A stretch of DNA of 8,900 nucleotides, from contig CANRQD010000053.1 in NCBI GenBank assembly GCA_947632685.1, positions 1 through 8,900 of the forward strand, in the 5' to 3' direction. The position numbers and the translations under genes are program-made. Below the pieces are notes generated by a model. That model saw only the letters and a program-made list of their open reading frames with translations. It was not told the origin of the DNA and did no database searches. This DNA comes from an uncultured Bacilli bacterium. GTDB lineage: Bacteria; Bacillota_I; Bacilli_A; RF39; UBA660. Numbering within the stretch: the first letter of the stretch is position 1; each line of letters begins with the position of its first letter. Positions 1-6,486 of this stretch are shown piece by piece.

Positions 1-41
1 TAAATTGCTTGAGAGATATTATATATCATTACAAAACTTAT

Positions 42-58
42 TGCACAACAATTGTGCA
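42..58. promoter_or_regulatory. Inverted repeat upstream of the LTA synthase promoter
   Basis: TGCACAA-CAA-TTGTGCA is a perfect 7-bp inverted repeat with a 3-base spacer, noticeably richer in G and C than its surroundings. It is centred about 64 bp upstream of the -35 box of the next gene. It could be an operator for a dimeric regulator or the stem of a hairpin at the end of a transcript entering from the left. No T-tract follows (CTTTCAATAA), so a Rho-independent terminator is unlikely. The regulator is not identifiable from the sequence. Confidence 0.4.
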
Positions 59-113
59 CTTTCAATAATAATCTACATGTAATTTATGGGTATTTTTCTT
101 CTTTTAATAAAGA

Positions 114-142
114 TTGAATTTTATATGGGTAAGTGTTATAAT
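114..142 (+). promoter_or_regulatory. Sigma-A type promoter for the LTA synthase unit
   Basis: The -35 box TTGAAT (114-119) and the -10 box TATAAT (137-142) are separated by 17 bp. The -10 is extended by TG one base upstream (TGTTATAAT, 134-142). Transcription would start near 149, leaving a leader of only about 15 bases with the ribosome binding site GGCGAGG at 151-157. Confidence 0.8.
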
Positions 143-163
143 ATAGAATAGGCGAGGTTATTT

Positions 164-2242
164 ATGAAAAGAAAGATAATTAAACTAAAAAATAAATTAA
201 TAGAAGGAATTAAAAGAGTAAAAAAAGAACATCTTATCATGAAATATATGAAGAATAATGTTTTATTTTTGACTTTTGTTATATCATGTGTTGTAAATTC
301 TACTATACTTAGATTTTTTACAATGCATACATTAGAAAATTATTTAGCTATTAAACCTATTTTAGCAGATGTTAGTATAATGGTTGTAGTTGGTGCATTT
401 GGGTATTTATTAAAACCTAAAAATAGGTTTGGATACTATTTATTTTTTGATATATTATTTTCAGCTATATGTATGATTAATTCTATATATTATACTTTTT
501 ATACATCTTTTGCATCTGTTTCAATGTTATCACTTACACAATATATAACAACAGTTGGAGATGCAGTTGTAGAAAATGTATTGCAGATAAAAGATTTAAT
601 ATATTTATTAGGACCTATATCATTAATACTTGTTCATATAAAATTAAAAAAGAGCAATTACTATAAAAAAGTTGAAGTAAAATCTGAAAGAAAGAAAAGA
701 GCAATTAAAACTTTATCCGTAGGTGCAGGCTTAGTACTTTTATTTATTGTTACATTATCATCTTTAGATATAAGTCGTTTTGCTAAACAATGGAATAGAG
801 AATATATAGTTATGAGATTTGGTATTTTTATATATCAAGCAAATGATATAGTTACATCATTACAACCTAAAATAAATTCTTTATTTGGATATGATAATGC
901 AATGAAAAATTTTAAAGAATATTATAAAGATAAAGAAGATAAGCAAACTAATAAATATACTGATATATTCAAAGATAAAAATGTATTAGTAATACATGCT
1001 GAGAGTATGCAAAGAAATTTATTTGATAAAAGTTTTAATGGAGTAGATGTTGTTCCAAATTTAAAACGTATTGCAAGTGAAGGAATGTATTTCTCTAATT
1101 TCTATTCACAAGTTAGTGTTGGTACAAGTAGTGATTCTGAATTTACATATAATACATCTTTAATGCCTACACAAAGTGGTACTGCATTTGTTTCTTATTT
1201 TGATAGAAAATTTAATGCTACTCCACAATATATGAATGATTTAGGATATTATACGTTTGTTATGCATGCTAATAATGCAGATTTCTGGAATAGAAGAAGC
1301 ATGTATAATAGTTTAGGATATCAAAAATTTTATAGTAAAGAAAATTATGATGTTACACAAGAAAATACTATAGGTCTTGGATTAAGTGATAAGGAATTTT
1401 TTAAACAATCAGTTACAAAATTAAAAAAGATTGATGAAAAAAATGATAAATGGTATGGACTTATGATAATGTTAACTAATCACACTCCATTTTCAGATGT
1501 AGAAAAATATGGTGAATTTGATCTTAGTAGTAAAACTACTATAACAAATGAAGATGGTACAACAGAGGAGGTAACATATCCATACCTAGAAGGCAGAAAA
1601 TTAGGTAATTATTATAAATCAGCCCATTATGCTGATCAAGCTTTAGGAGATTTGTTTACTGAACTTGATCAAAATGGATTACTTGATAATACAGTAGTAA
1701 TAATTTATGGTGATCATGATGCTAGAATATCTAGAAAAGAATATGATTTTGAAGCTAATTATGATAGTACTACAGGTACTAAATTAGATAAAGATGATCC
1801 TAATTATAAAGAATATGATACATATCAATATGAATTAGGTAGAAAAGTTCCTTTTATAATTTGGACTAAGGATATGAAAGGAACTAATCTAAATATGGAA
1901 GTTACTGATGTAATGGGAATGTATGATGTAATGCCAACTATTGGTAATATGCTAGGATTTCATAATGAATATCAATTAGGTCATGATATATTTAATATTA
2001 AATCTGATAATATAGTTGTATTTCCTAATGGAAATTGGGTAACCAATAATATATATTATAATAGTCAAAAAGGTGAATATTATTCTATCAATAATTCTGC
2101 TATTAGTGAAGATGAAATAAAACAAAATAATAGTTATGCTACTAAACTACTAAATGTTTCTAATAATATCATAGTTTTTGATTTATTAAAAAAACAAGAA
2201 GAAGAAAAACAAGTATTTAATAATTCGAATGAAGGGAGTTAG
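164..2242 (+). CDS. LTA synthase family protein (membrane phosphoglycerol transferase)
   Basis: This is a membrane enzyme of the LtaS family (alkaline-phosphatase/sulfatase fold), which moves glycerophosphate from phosphatidylglycerol to a growing lipoteichoic acid chain outside the cell. Five hydrophobic segments lie at about residues 31-50, 62-82, 90-110, 143-158 and 183-201. An extracellular catalytic domain follows from about 270 to 610. Family landmarks are visible: E280 in HAES, the SDSEF motif at 323-327, R377 in FWNRR, H440 in TNHTPF, and D517-H518 in YGDHDA. In staphylococcal LtaS the equivalents bind Mn or substrate. An ungapped comparison puts Ser322 where the catalytic Thr normally sits, with Thr321 one residue earlier. 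The length (692 aa) is near the family norm of about 650. The start is fixed by GGCGAGG at 151-157 and an in-frame TAG at 149. It is probably co-transcribed with the next gene, two bases downstream. Other glycerophosphate transfer roles cannot be excluded. Confidence 0.93.
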   Translation: MKRKIIKLKNKLIEGIKRVKKEHLIMKYMKNNVLFLTFVISCVVNSTILRFFTMHTLENYLAIKPILADVSIMVVVGAFGYLLKPKNRFGYYLFFDILFSAICMINSIYYTFYTSFASVSMLSLTQYITTVGDAVVENVLQIKDLIYLLGPISLILVHIKLKKSNYYKKVEVKSERKKRAIKTLSVGAGLVLLFIVTLSSLDISRFAKQWNREYIVMRFGIFIYQANDIVTSLQPKINSLFGYDNAMKNFKEYYKDKEDKQTNKYTDIFKDKNVLVIHAESMQRNLFDKSFNGVDVVPNLKRIASEGMYFSNFYSQVSVGTSSDSEFTYNTSLMPTQSGTAFVSYFDRKFNATPQYMNDLGYYTFVMHANNADFWNRRSMYNSLGYQKFYSKENYDVTQENTIGLGLSDKEFFKQSVTKLKKIDEKNDKWYGLMIMLTNHTPFSDVEKYGEFDLSSKTTITNEDGTTEEVTYPYLEGRKLGNYYKSAHYADQALGDLFTELDQNGLLDNTVVIIYGDHDARISRKEYDFEANYDSTTGTKLDKDDPNYKEYDTYQYELGRKVPFIIWTKDMKGTNLNMEVTDVMGMYDVMPTIGNMLGFHNEYQLGHDIFNIKSDNIVVFPNGNWVTNNIYYNSQKGEYYSINNSAISEDEIKQNNSYATKLLNVSNNIIVFDLLKKQEEEKQVFNNSNEGS

Positions 2243-2244
2243 TT

Positions 2245-2910
2245 ATGGCTAGAAAAATCAGAAGGAGACCAAAGAAAAAGTTATTTGTAATAATAATAGT
2301 ATTTGCATGCTTATTAATAGGCTTAGGAATTTATTTTTCCATATCTAATAAAAATACTGTAAAAGAGCATAAAGTAGTTTCTAAAATACCTAGTTATGGT
2401 TATACATTAAAAAGTAATAAAAGTTCACAATATAAAAAATTATTTCAGGAATTAAAGGAAACTTTAACTGCTGATAAAGTAGATGAGAAAAAATATGCAA
2501 AAACTATTACTAAGATGTTTATTGTTGATTTTTATTCTTTAAAAGATCATGTTGCTAAAACAGATGTTGGTGGTGTTGATTTTGTTCATAGTGATGCTTT
2601 AGATAATTTTATTGTTAATGCTGAAGATACACTATATAAATATGTAGAAAGTAATATATATGGACAGAGAAAACAAGAATTACCAGAAGTTTCTGAAGTT
2701 AATATCAAAAGTGTAGAAAAAACTCAGTATACTTATAATGATAATATTGATGAAAATGCTTATGAAGTACAAGCTTCATGGACATACAAAGATAAATCAG
2801 TTGCTGATGGATATCAAACTGATGCTACATTTATATATATGCATGATGGAAAAAAATTAGTTTTAGTTGAAGTATTGAATGGTGAAGAAGAGGAAGAAGA
2901 CGAAGATTAG
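2245..2910 (+). CDS. Single-pass membrane protein of unknown function, paired with the LTA synthase
   Basis: I do not recognise a named family. A strongly basic start (RKIRRRPKKK) is followed by one hydrophobic helix at about residues 13-33, which predicts an N-in anchor and an extracytoplasmic domain from about 35 to 221. That domain has a helical first half (about 60-140) and a beta-rich second half (about 150-210), an order reminiscent of NTF2-like folds, though this is only an inference. The tail is a run of acidic residues from about 214. The gene starts two bases after the LTA synthase stop, and its ribosome binding site GAAGGGAG (2231-2238) lies inside that gene, so the two are surely co-translated neighbours. 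A role as partner or regulator of the LTA synthase is suggested only by position. The last codons double as the left arm of a terminator. Confidence 0.85.
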   Translation: MARKIRRRPKKKLFVIIIVFACLLIGLGIYFSISNKNTVKEHKVVSKIPSYGYTLKSNKSSQYKKLFQELKETLTADKVDEKKYAKTITKMFIVDFYSLKDHVAKTDVGGVDFVHSDALDNFIVNAEDTLYKYVESNIYGQRKQELPEVSEVNIKSVEKTQYTYNDNIDENAYEVQASWTYKDKSVADGYQTDATFIYMHDGKKLVLVEVLNGEEEEEDED

Positions 2911-2925
2911 TAGTTTTCTTTTTTT
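2894..2925 (+). terminator. Rho-independent terminator overlapping the end of the preceding gene
   Basis: AAGAAGAC (2894-2901) pairs with GTTTTCTT (2913-2920) over 8 bp including one G-T pair, with an 11-base loop, and is followed by five further T residues (2921-2925). The left arm lies inside the last codons of the gene ending at 2910. The stem is AT-rich and modest, but the position at the end of a unit and the T-tract support it. Confidence 0.5.
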
Positions 2926-2931
2926 AACCTA

Positions 2932-2940
2932 TGTTATAAT
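2932..2940 (+). promoter_or_regulatory. Extended -10 promoter in the 2911-3204 gap
   Basis: TGTTATAAT at 2932-2940 is a perfect extended -10 box, identical to that of the first gene. No good -35 hexamer sits 17 bp upstream, where the sequence is T-rich terminator. Transcription would start near 2947, a few bases before the strong Shine-Dalgarno sequence at 2952-2960. It has no intact gene to serve, apart from reading into the operon at 3205. Confidence 0.5.
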
Positions 2941-2950
2941 ATATAGCAAT

Positions 2951-3136
2951 GTAGGGGGAGTTTTATATGGAGCCATACCTTTAAGTAAAACTAAAGTAAT
3001 AGATATGAAAGATATAATTGAAACAATAATCTTTAATGCAGATTTTGATATTGGTTAAGTTGATTTAAATTATTTTGGTATGGAAATAATGTGAGATTTA
3101 AAGAAAAATGAAAAAATATTAAAGAAAAGCAATTAG
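2951..3136 (+). pseudogene. Possible remnant of a short gene with in-frame stops
   Basis: A strong ribosome binding site (TAGGGGGAG, 2952-2960) precedes ATG at 2967, but that frame stops after five codons (MEPYL). The frame running through 2969 instead reads protein-like sequence: GAIPLSKTKVIDMKDIIE and then IIFNADFDIG up to a TAA at 3056. It continues VDLNYFGMEIM to a TGA at 3092 and DLKKNEKILKKSN to a TAG at 3134. A promoter, a strong start signal and plausible residues broken by a frameshift and stops fit a decayed gene of roughly 55 codons. I do not recognise its family. Stop-free runs of this size can also occur by chance, so confidence is low. The rest of this gap, to 3204, holds only the promoter of the next operon. 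Confidence 0.3.
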
Positions 3137-3151
3137 TTAATTCCTTCTTTT

Positions 3152-3180
3152 TTGAAACTTTTAGTAAAGTATGATAGAAT
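3152..3180 (+). promoter_or_regulatory. Sigma-A type promoter for the 3205-5152 operon
   Basis: The -35 box TTGAAA (3152-3157) and the -10 box TAGAAT (3175-3180) have a 17-bp spacer, and TG at 3172-3173 extends the -10. The start would be near 3187, followed by the ribosome binding site AGAGGAG at 3192-3198. Confidence 0.75.
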
Positions 3181-3204
3181 ATATAAATAAAAGAGGAGAT
3201 TATT

Positions 3205-3882
3205 ATGATAGAACATAAGCCTAGTAGAAAGTTTAGACCAATAATAAAACTATTTTTGTGTTTAATTTATTTTGCTATAATATGTATTTTAGTATTTGTA
3301 TCATTTAGACTATTTCAGAAAGATCAAAGAATAGTTAGTTGGAATGAGGTCTCTTCAACTGATGAATATTCATATCTTAAAATATCTCAAATGTCAGAGG
3401 CATTTGCAGTTACTGATGATAATAAACAAATTCATTTTGTTATAGTACAAGATGAAACATTAGAATGGCATACATATTTAATTGCTATTAGAAAAGAAGA
3501 TTATAATAATTATAAAAGTATTATTGATTATTCATATGAAAGAACTAATGATAAACCTGAGGATATAACTGTATATGGTTACCCTAAAAAAATTACTAAA
3601 AATATAAAAGAATTAGCTATTAAAAATATTGTGAATTTTGTACCAATAGAAAATAAAACAGTAATAACTGCTGATAATTTTGAAGAATATATGACTAATA
3701 CTTATTTAGATACAACTATTCCTAAAACTCATAAAACTAACTATATTATAGTATCATTACTTGTACTTGCTTTAATATTATTTATATTAATAATCTTTAC
3801 TATATTTGATAAAGATAGAATTGTAGATGAGGTAGAGGTAATTGTAGAAAAAGGAAATGATAAGTTAAAGAGAAAAAAATAA
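3205..3882 (+). CDS. Membrane protein of unknown function with two TM helices and an extracytoplasmic domain
   Basis: No family is recognised. A short basic N-terminus leads to a first membrane helix at about residues 13-36. A soluble domain of about 140 residues (37-177) follows, then a second helix at about 178-201 and a charged, lysine-rich cytoplasmic tail. The positive-inside rule predicts both ends in the cytoplasm and the middle domain outside. The domain contains no cysteine and no obvious catalytic motif. It mixes predicted beta strands (such as IHFVIVQDETLEW) with helices, which suits a sensing or binding role, though this is inference. The start is set by AGAGGAG at 3192-3198 and a clear promoter. 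It is the first gene of a four-gene operon, with 17 bases to the TSCPD gene. Confidence 0.85.
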   Translation: MIEHKPSRKFRPIIKLFLCLIYFAIICILVFVSFRLFQKDQRIVSWNEVSSTDEYSYLKISQMSEAFAVTDDNKQIHFVIVQDETLEWHTYLIAIRKEDYNNYKSIIDYSYERTNDKPEDITVYGYPKKITKNIKELAIKNIVNFVPIENKTVITADNFEEYMTNTYLDTTIPKTHKTNYIIVSLLVLALILFILIIFTIFDKDRIVDEVEVIVEKGNDKLKRKK

Positions 3883-3899
3883 AAAGAGGAGTAGATATA

Positions 3900-4148
3900 A
3901 TGCATTTTAAATATAAGACAAATGGTACTTGTTCTAAAGAAATAGATTTTGATATTAATAATAATAAAATAAGTAATGTATCTTTTACAGGAGGGTGTAA
4001 TGGTAATTTAAAAGCTATAGCCAGTCTAGTAGAAGGTAAAGACATAGATTATGTAATAGAAAAATGTAAGGGTATTAATTGTAATAATAAGAATACATCT
4101 TGTGCAGATCAATTAGCTCAAGCATTAGAAAGTATAAGAAGGGATTAA
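3900..4148 (+). CDS. TSCPD domain-containing protein (TIGR03905-like)
   Basis: This small cytoplasmic protein of 82 residues belongs to the stand-alone TSCPD family. The domain was named from the cysteine-rich C-terminal region of some vitamin B12-dependent ribonucleotide reductases. The family pattern is clear: GTCSKEIDFDI near the start, VSFTGGCNGNLKAI at about 27-40, KCKGINC at 55-61, and the signature at 66-70, here TSCAD rather than TSCPD. Five cysteines (C11, C33, C56, C61, C68) suggest metal or thiol chemistry, but the function of free-standing members is not established. The ribosome binding site is AGAGGAG at 3885-3891, eight bases before ATG. It lies inside an operon of membrane proteins, and one base separates its stop from the next start. 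Confidence 0.92.
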   Translation: MHFKYKTNGTCSKEIDFDINNNKISNVSFTGGCNGNLKAIASLVEGKDIDYVIEKCKGINCNNKNTSCADQLAQALESIRRD

Positions 4149-4149
4149 T

Positions 4150-4491
4150 ATGAAGAAATATTTATATGAATATATAAAAAGTATAGATTTAATTTTAAAA
4201 GATGATAAAAATATTAATTATAAAAAATTAAAAGAAGAACACTTAATAAAAATAAATTTCTTTCAACATGAAAGATTAATACATTTAATTGTTACTTTAT
4301 TTTATGCATTATTCACATTTATAATATTTTATTTTAGTAAAATATTTATACCATTTATTTTTATAGCGTTAATATTAATAATATTTTTAATCTTTTATGT
4401 AATTCATTATTTTAGATTAGAAAATGGAGTCCAATATCTATATAGACAATATGATATGATAGAAGAAAGGATTAAAAAGAATGAAAAGTAG
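4150..4491 (+). CDS. Small membrane protein of unknown function with two TM helices
   Basis: No family is recognised. Residues 1-42 form a charged, probably helical cytoplasmic segment rich in lysine. Two adjacent hydrophobic helices follow at about 43-62 and 64-88 with almost no loop (a helical hairpin), and then a charged tail (about 89-113) that looks helical and could be a short coiled coil. Both ends should be cytoplasmic. The ATG is one base after the TSCPD stop, with AAGGG at 4139-4143 as the binding site. The 3' end overlaps the LiaF-like gene by 11 bases, so the genes are translationally coupled. The context suggests a membrane partner of the LiaF-like protein or of the TSCPD protein, which is inference only. 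Confidence 0.85.
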   Translation: MKKYLYEYIKSIDLILKDDKNINYKKLKEEHLIKINFFQHERLIHLIVTLFYALFTFIIFYFSKIFIPFIFIALILIIFLIFYVIHYFRLENGVQYLYRQYDMIEERIKKNEK

Positions 4492-5152
4492 TAAAACAAT
4501 TAATATTATTTTAGGATTAATTTTTTTATCAGCTGGAATAATACTATTTGGTAGTAATTTAAAATTATGGGATATAAAATCATTTTTTAAAGGATGGTGG
4601 ACACTATTTATAATAATACCATCTTTAATAAATTTAATTAGAGGTGGAAATATTATATCTTCACTAACTGCTACTATTATTGGAATAATATTATTACTTA
4701 TTGCTATGGATATAACAAATTGGTCTTTTATTTCTAAAATTTTTATACCTATAATATTTATATATATAGTTATATTACTAATATTTATTTGTAAAAATAG
4801 AAAAGATAAATCTAAAGTAAAAAGAGCTAATGTTGATGATAAACTTATAGCAATATTTTCTGGAAAAGATGAAATAGTTGATAAAAAATCATATAATGGA
4901 ACTTGTTGTATTTCATTACTTGGAGGTATAGATTTAGATATTAGTAATACTAAAATAAATAAAGATATTATAATTGATTGTATTTCAGTATTTGGAGAGA
5001 TTGATATAAAAACTCCTAAAAATGTTAGTATAAAAACAAATGGTATTCCAATATTTGGAGGAATAAAAAATAAGACTTTAGGAAGGGGAGATAAATCTCC
5101 TACAATTTATATTAATTATATAAGTATATTTGGAGGAGTAAATATTAAATAA
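4481..5152 (+). CDS. LiaF-like membrane protein (LiaI/LiaF TM region plus beta-repeat C-terminal domain)
   Basis: The N-terminal half has four hydrophobic helices at about 6-24, 38-54, 58-76 and 83-104, matching the LiaI-LiaF-like transmembrane region (GLIFLSAGIILFG and GWWTLFIIIPSL are typical). After a basic linker, residues about 120-223 form a cytoplasmic domain with four repeats of a strand-turn motif: SLLGGIDLDI, SVFGEIDIKT, PIFGGIKNKT and SIFGGVNIK. This is the hallmark of the LiaF C-terminal (cell-wall-active antibiotic response) domain. In Bacillus, LiaF restrains the LiaRS two-component system that senses cell-envelope damage. No histidine kinase or response regulator gene is present in this window, so the partner here is unknown. 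The ATG overlaps the preceding gene, with AGAAAGG at 4464-4470. The last codons overlap the terminator. Confidence 0.88.
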   Translation: MKSSKTINIILGLIFLSAGIILFGSNLKLWDIKSFFKGWWTLFIIIPSLINLIRGGNIISSLTATIIGIILLLIAMDITNWSFISKIFIPIIFIYIVILLIFICKNRKDKSKVKRANVDDKLIAIFSGKDEIVDKKSYNGTCCISLLGGIDLDISNTKINKDIIIDCISVFGEIDIKTPKNVSIKTNGIPIFGGIKNKTLGRGDKSPTIYINYISIFGGVNIK

Positions 5153-5169
5153 TATTACACTCTTTTTTT
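5136..5169 (+). terminator. Rho-independent terminator of the 3205-5152 operon
   Basis: GAGT (5136-5139) pairs with ACTC (5159-5162) and AATATT (5141-5146) pairs with AATATT (5151-5156). They form a 10-bp stem interrupted by a small internal loop, with an AAAT tetraloop. Seven T residues follow (5163-5169). The left arm and loop lie within the last codons and stop of the LiaF-like gene. Confidence 0.75.
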
Positions 5170-5208
5170 ATTTATGATGTATATAAAAAGTTATTTAATA
5201 GTTATTAA

Positions 5209-5237
5209 TTTAAATTTTTTTACAAATACTATATAAT
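5209..5237 (+). promoter_or_regulatory. Probable promoter for the M29 aminopeptidase gene
   Basis: TATAAT at 5232-5237 is a perfect -10 box. The best-spaced -35 is TTTAAA at 5209-5214 (17-bp spacer), which is weak. It lies just upstream of AGGAGG at 5244-5249 and downstream of a terminator, so the gene is expected to have its own promoter. Confidence 0.55.
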
Positions 5238-5254
5238 ATATATAGGAGGATATT

Positions 5255-6463
5255 ATGAAAGAATTAGAAGATAAATATATTGAATTATTATTAAAAAGAT
5301 GTCTTAATTTTAATAAAAGTAAATCTTTATTTATTAGTTATGATATAGTAAATAAGGATTTTGTATCAAAAGTTATTAATAAAGCTAAATCTATGGGAAT
5401 TAGTGATATCTTTACAGATGTTACAGATATTAATCTTACTGTTGAAAAACTAAAAAATATAGAAATTAGTAATATTGAAAAAGATCCATATTTTAATAAA
5501 AATATGTGGAATGAATATGCTTTAAAGAATGCAAACTTTTTAATGCTTGAAACAGAATTTCCACACTATATGGATAAAATTGATCCCTCAATAATTACTG
5601 AAGCAAAGAAAATAAATCGCAAAACTAGAGAAATTTTTAGGGAAAAAGAATCGTCTTATCAAATACCTTGGTGTATTGCTGCAGTACCTAATGAAGTATG
5701 GGCTAAAAGTATTTTTCCAAACGATGATGATGCCTATAACAAATTATATAAAGTGATATTTGATGTATGTATGGTTAATGAAGAAAATCCTATTGATAAT
5801 TGGGAAAAATATTTAGAAAAAGTAAATTATTTTTCAAATAAATTAAATAATATGAAAATTAAAAAGATGCATTATAAAAATAGTTTAGGAACAGATTTAA
5901 CTATAGAGCTTCCAAATGGATATATTTTTGCTAGTGCTAGTGATGATTCAGAAGATATGTTTGTTAATATGCCTAGTTATGAAATATTTACATCTCCAAA
6001 TTATTTAAAAACAGAAGGAATAGTCTATAGTTCTAAGCCTTTAGTATATGCAGGGGGATTAATAGATGAATTTTATATAGAATTTAAAGAGGGTAAAGTA
6101 GTTAACTATGATGCTAAAGTAGGTAAGGAGATTTTAAAAGGTATTATTGAAACTGATAGTAATTCTTGTTATTTAGGAGAGGTCGCTTTAGTAAATAATG
6201 ATTCACCTATTTCAAATACAGGATTAGTTTTTGGAACAACCCTATTTGATGAAAATGCATCATGCCATTTAGCATTAGGAGATGGATTTTCTGAATGTAT
6301 AAAAAATGGAAACTCTATGACAAAAGAAGAATTACTAGCTAGTGGTATTAATAAATCTATGCAACATGTTGATTTTATGATAGGAACACCTGATTTAGAA
6401 ATAGAAGCAGAAACAGAAACTGGTAAAGTATCAATTTTTAAAAATGGAAATTTTTGTATCTAA
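5255..6463 (+). CDS. M29 family metallo-aminopeptidase (AmpS/PepS type)
   Basis: This cytoplasmic dinuclear-metal aminopeptidase removes N-terminal residues from peptides. Its 402 aa are typical of the family. There is no signal peptide. The N-terminal domain (to about 190) is followed by the metal-binding domain. The usual ligands can be traced by their spacing: E243 in NMPSYEIFTSP, E309 in CYLGEVALV, H338 in ENASCHLALG, and H371 and D373 in MQHVDFMIG. The spacing 66, 29, 33, 2 matches the family as I recall it (E250, E316, H345, H378, D380). The tyrosine usually found seven residues after the first ligand histidine is F345 here. The ribosome binding site AGGAGG (5244-5249) is ideal. The gene appears monocistronic, bounded by terminators on both sides. 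Confidence 0.93.
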   Translation: MKELEDKYIELLLKRCLNFNKSKSLFISYDIVNKDFVSKVINKAKSMGISDIFTDVTDINLTVEKLKNIEISNIEKDPYFNKNMWNEYALKNANFLMLETEFPHYMDKIDPSIITEAKKINRKTREIFREKESSYQIPWCIAAVPNEVWAKSIFPNDDDAYNKLYKVIFDVCMVNEENPIDNWEKYLEKVNYFSNKLNNMKIKKMHYKNSLGTDLTIELPNGYIFASASDDSEDMFVNMPSYEIFTSPNYLKTEGIVYSSKPLVYAGGLIDEFYIEFKEGKVVNYDAKVGKEILKGIIETDSNSCYLGEVALVNNDSPISNTGLVFGTTLFDENASCHLALGDGFSECIKNGNSMTKEELLASGINKSMQHVDFMIGTPDLEIEAETETGKVSIFKNGNFCI

Positions 6464-6486
6464 ATATAGTATTATTATAGTAACAT

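Noticed and set aside
15..27. Inverted repeat GATAT-TAT-ATATC
   Set aside because: Five-base arms made almost wholly of A and T are expected by chance in DNA this AT-rich.
2967..2984. Five-codon frame MEPYL as a real leader peptide
   Set aside because: No regulatory hairpins or repeated codons that would suggest attenuation are visible. It is mentioned only as an alternative within the possible pseudogene.
3092..3094. TGA read as tryptophan (recoded genetic code, as in Mycoplasma)
   Set aside because: All clear genes use TGG for tryptophan and none contains an in-frame TGA. The TGA at 3092 is only one of three stops in a broken frame.
3121..3153. Hairpin-like sequence followed by a T-run, possibly a terminator before the 3205 operon
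   Set aside because: Only AATT/AATT and a few scattered pairs form, with mismatches, and the T-run merges into the -35 box of a good promoter. The pairing is too weak to call.
3800..4045. 81-codon open frame on the minus strand
   Set aside because: It lies opposite the end of the two-TM gene and the TSCPD gene, whose family match is clear. It has no ribosome binding site or family resemblance and is a shadow frame.
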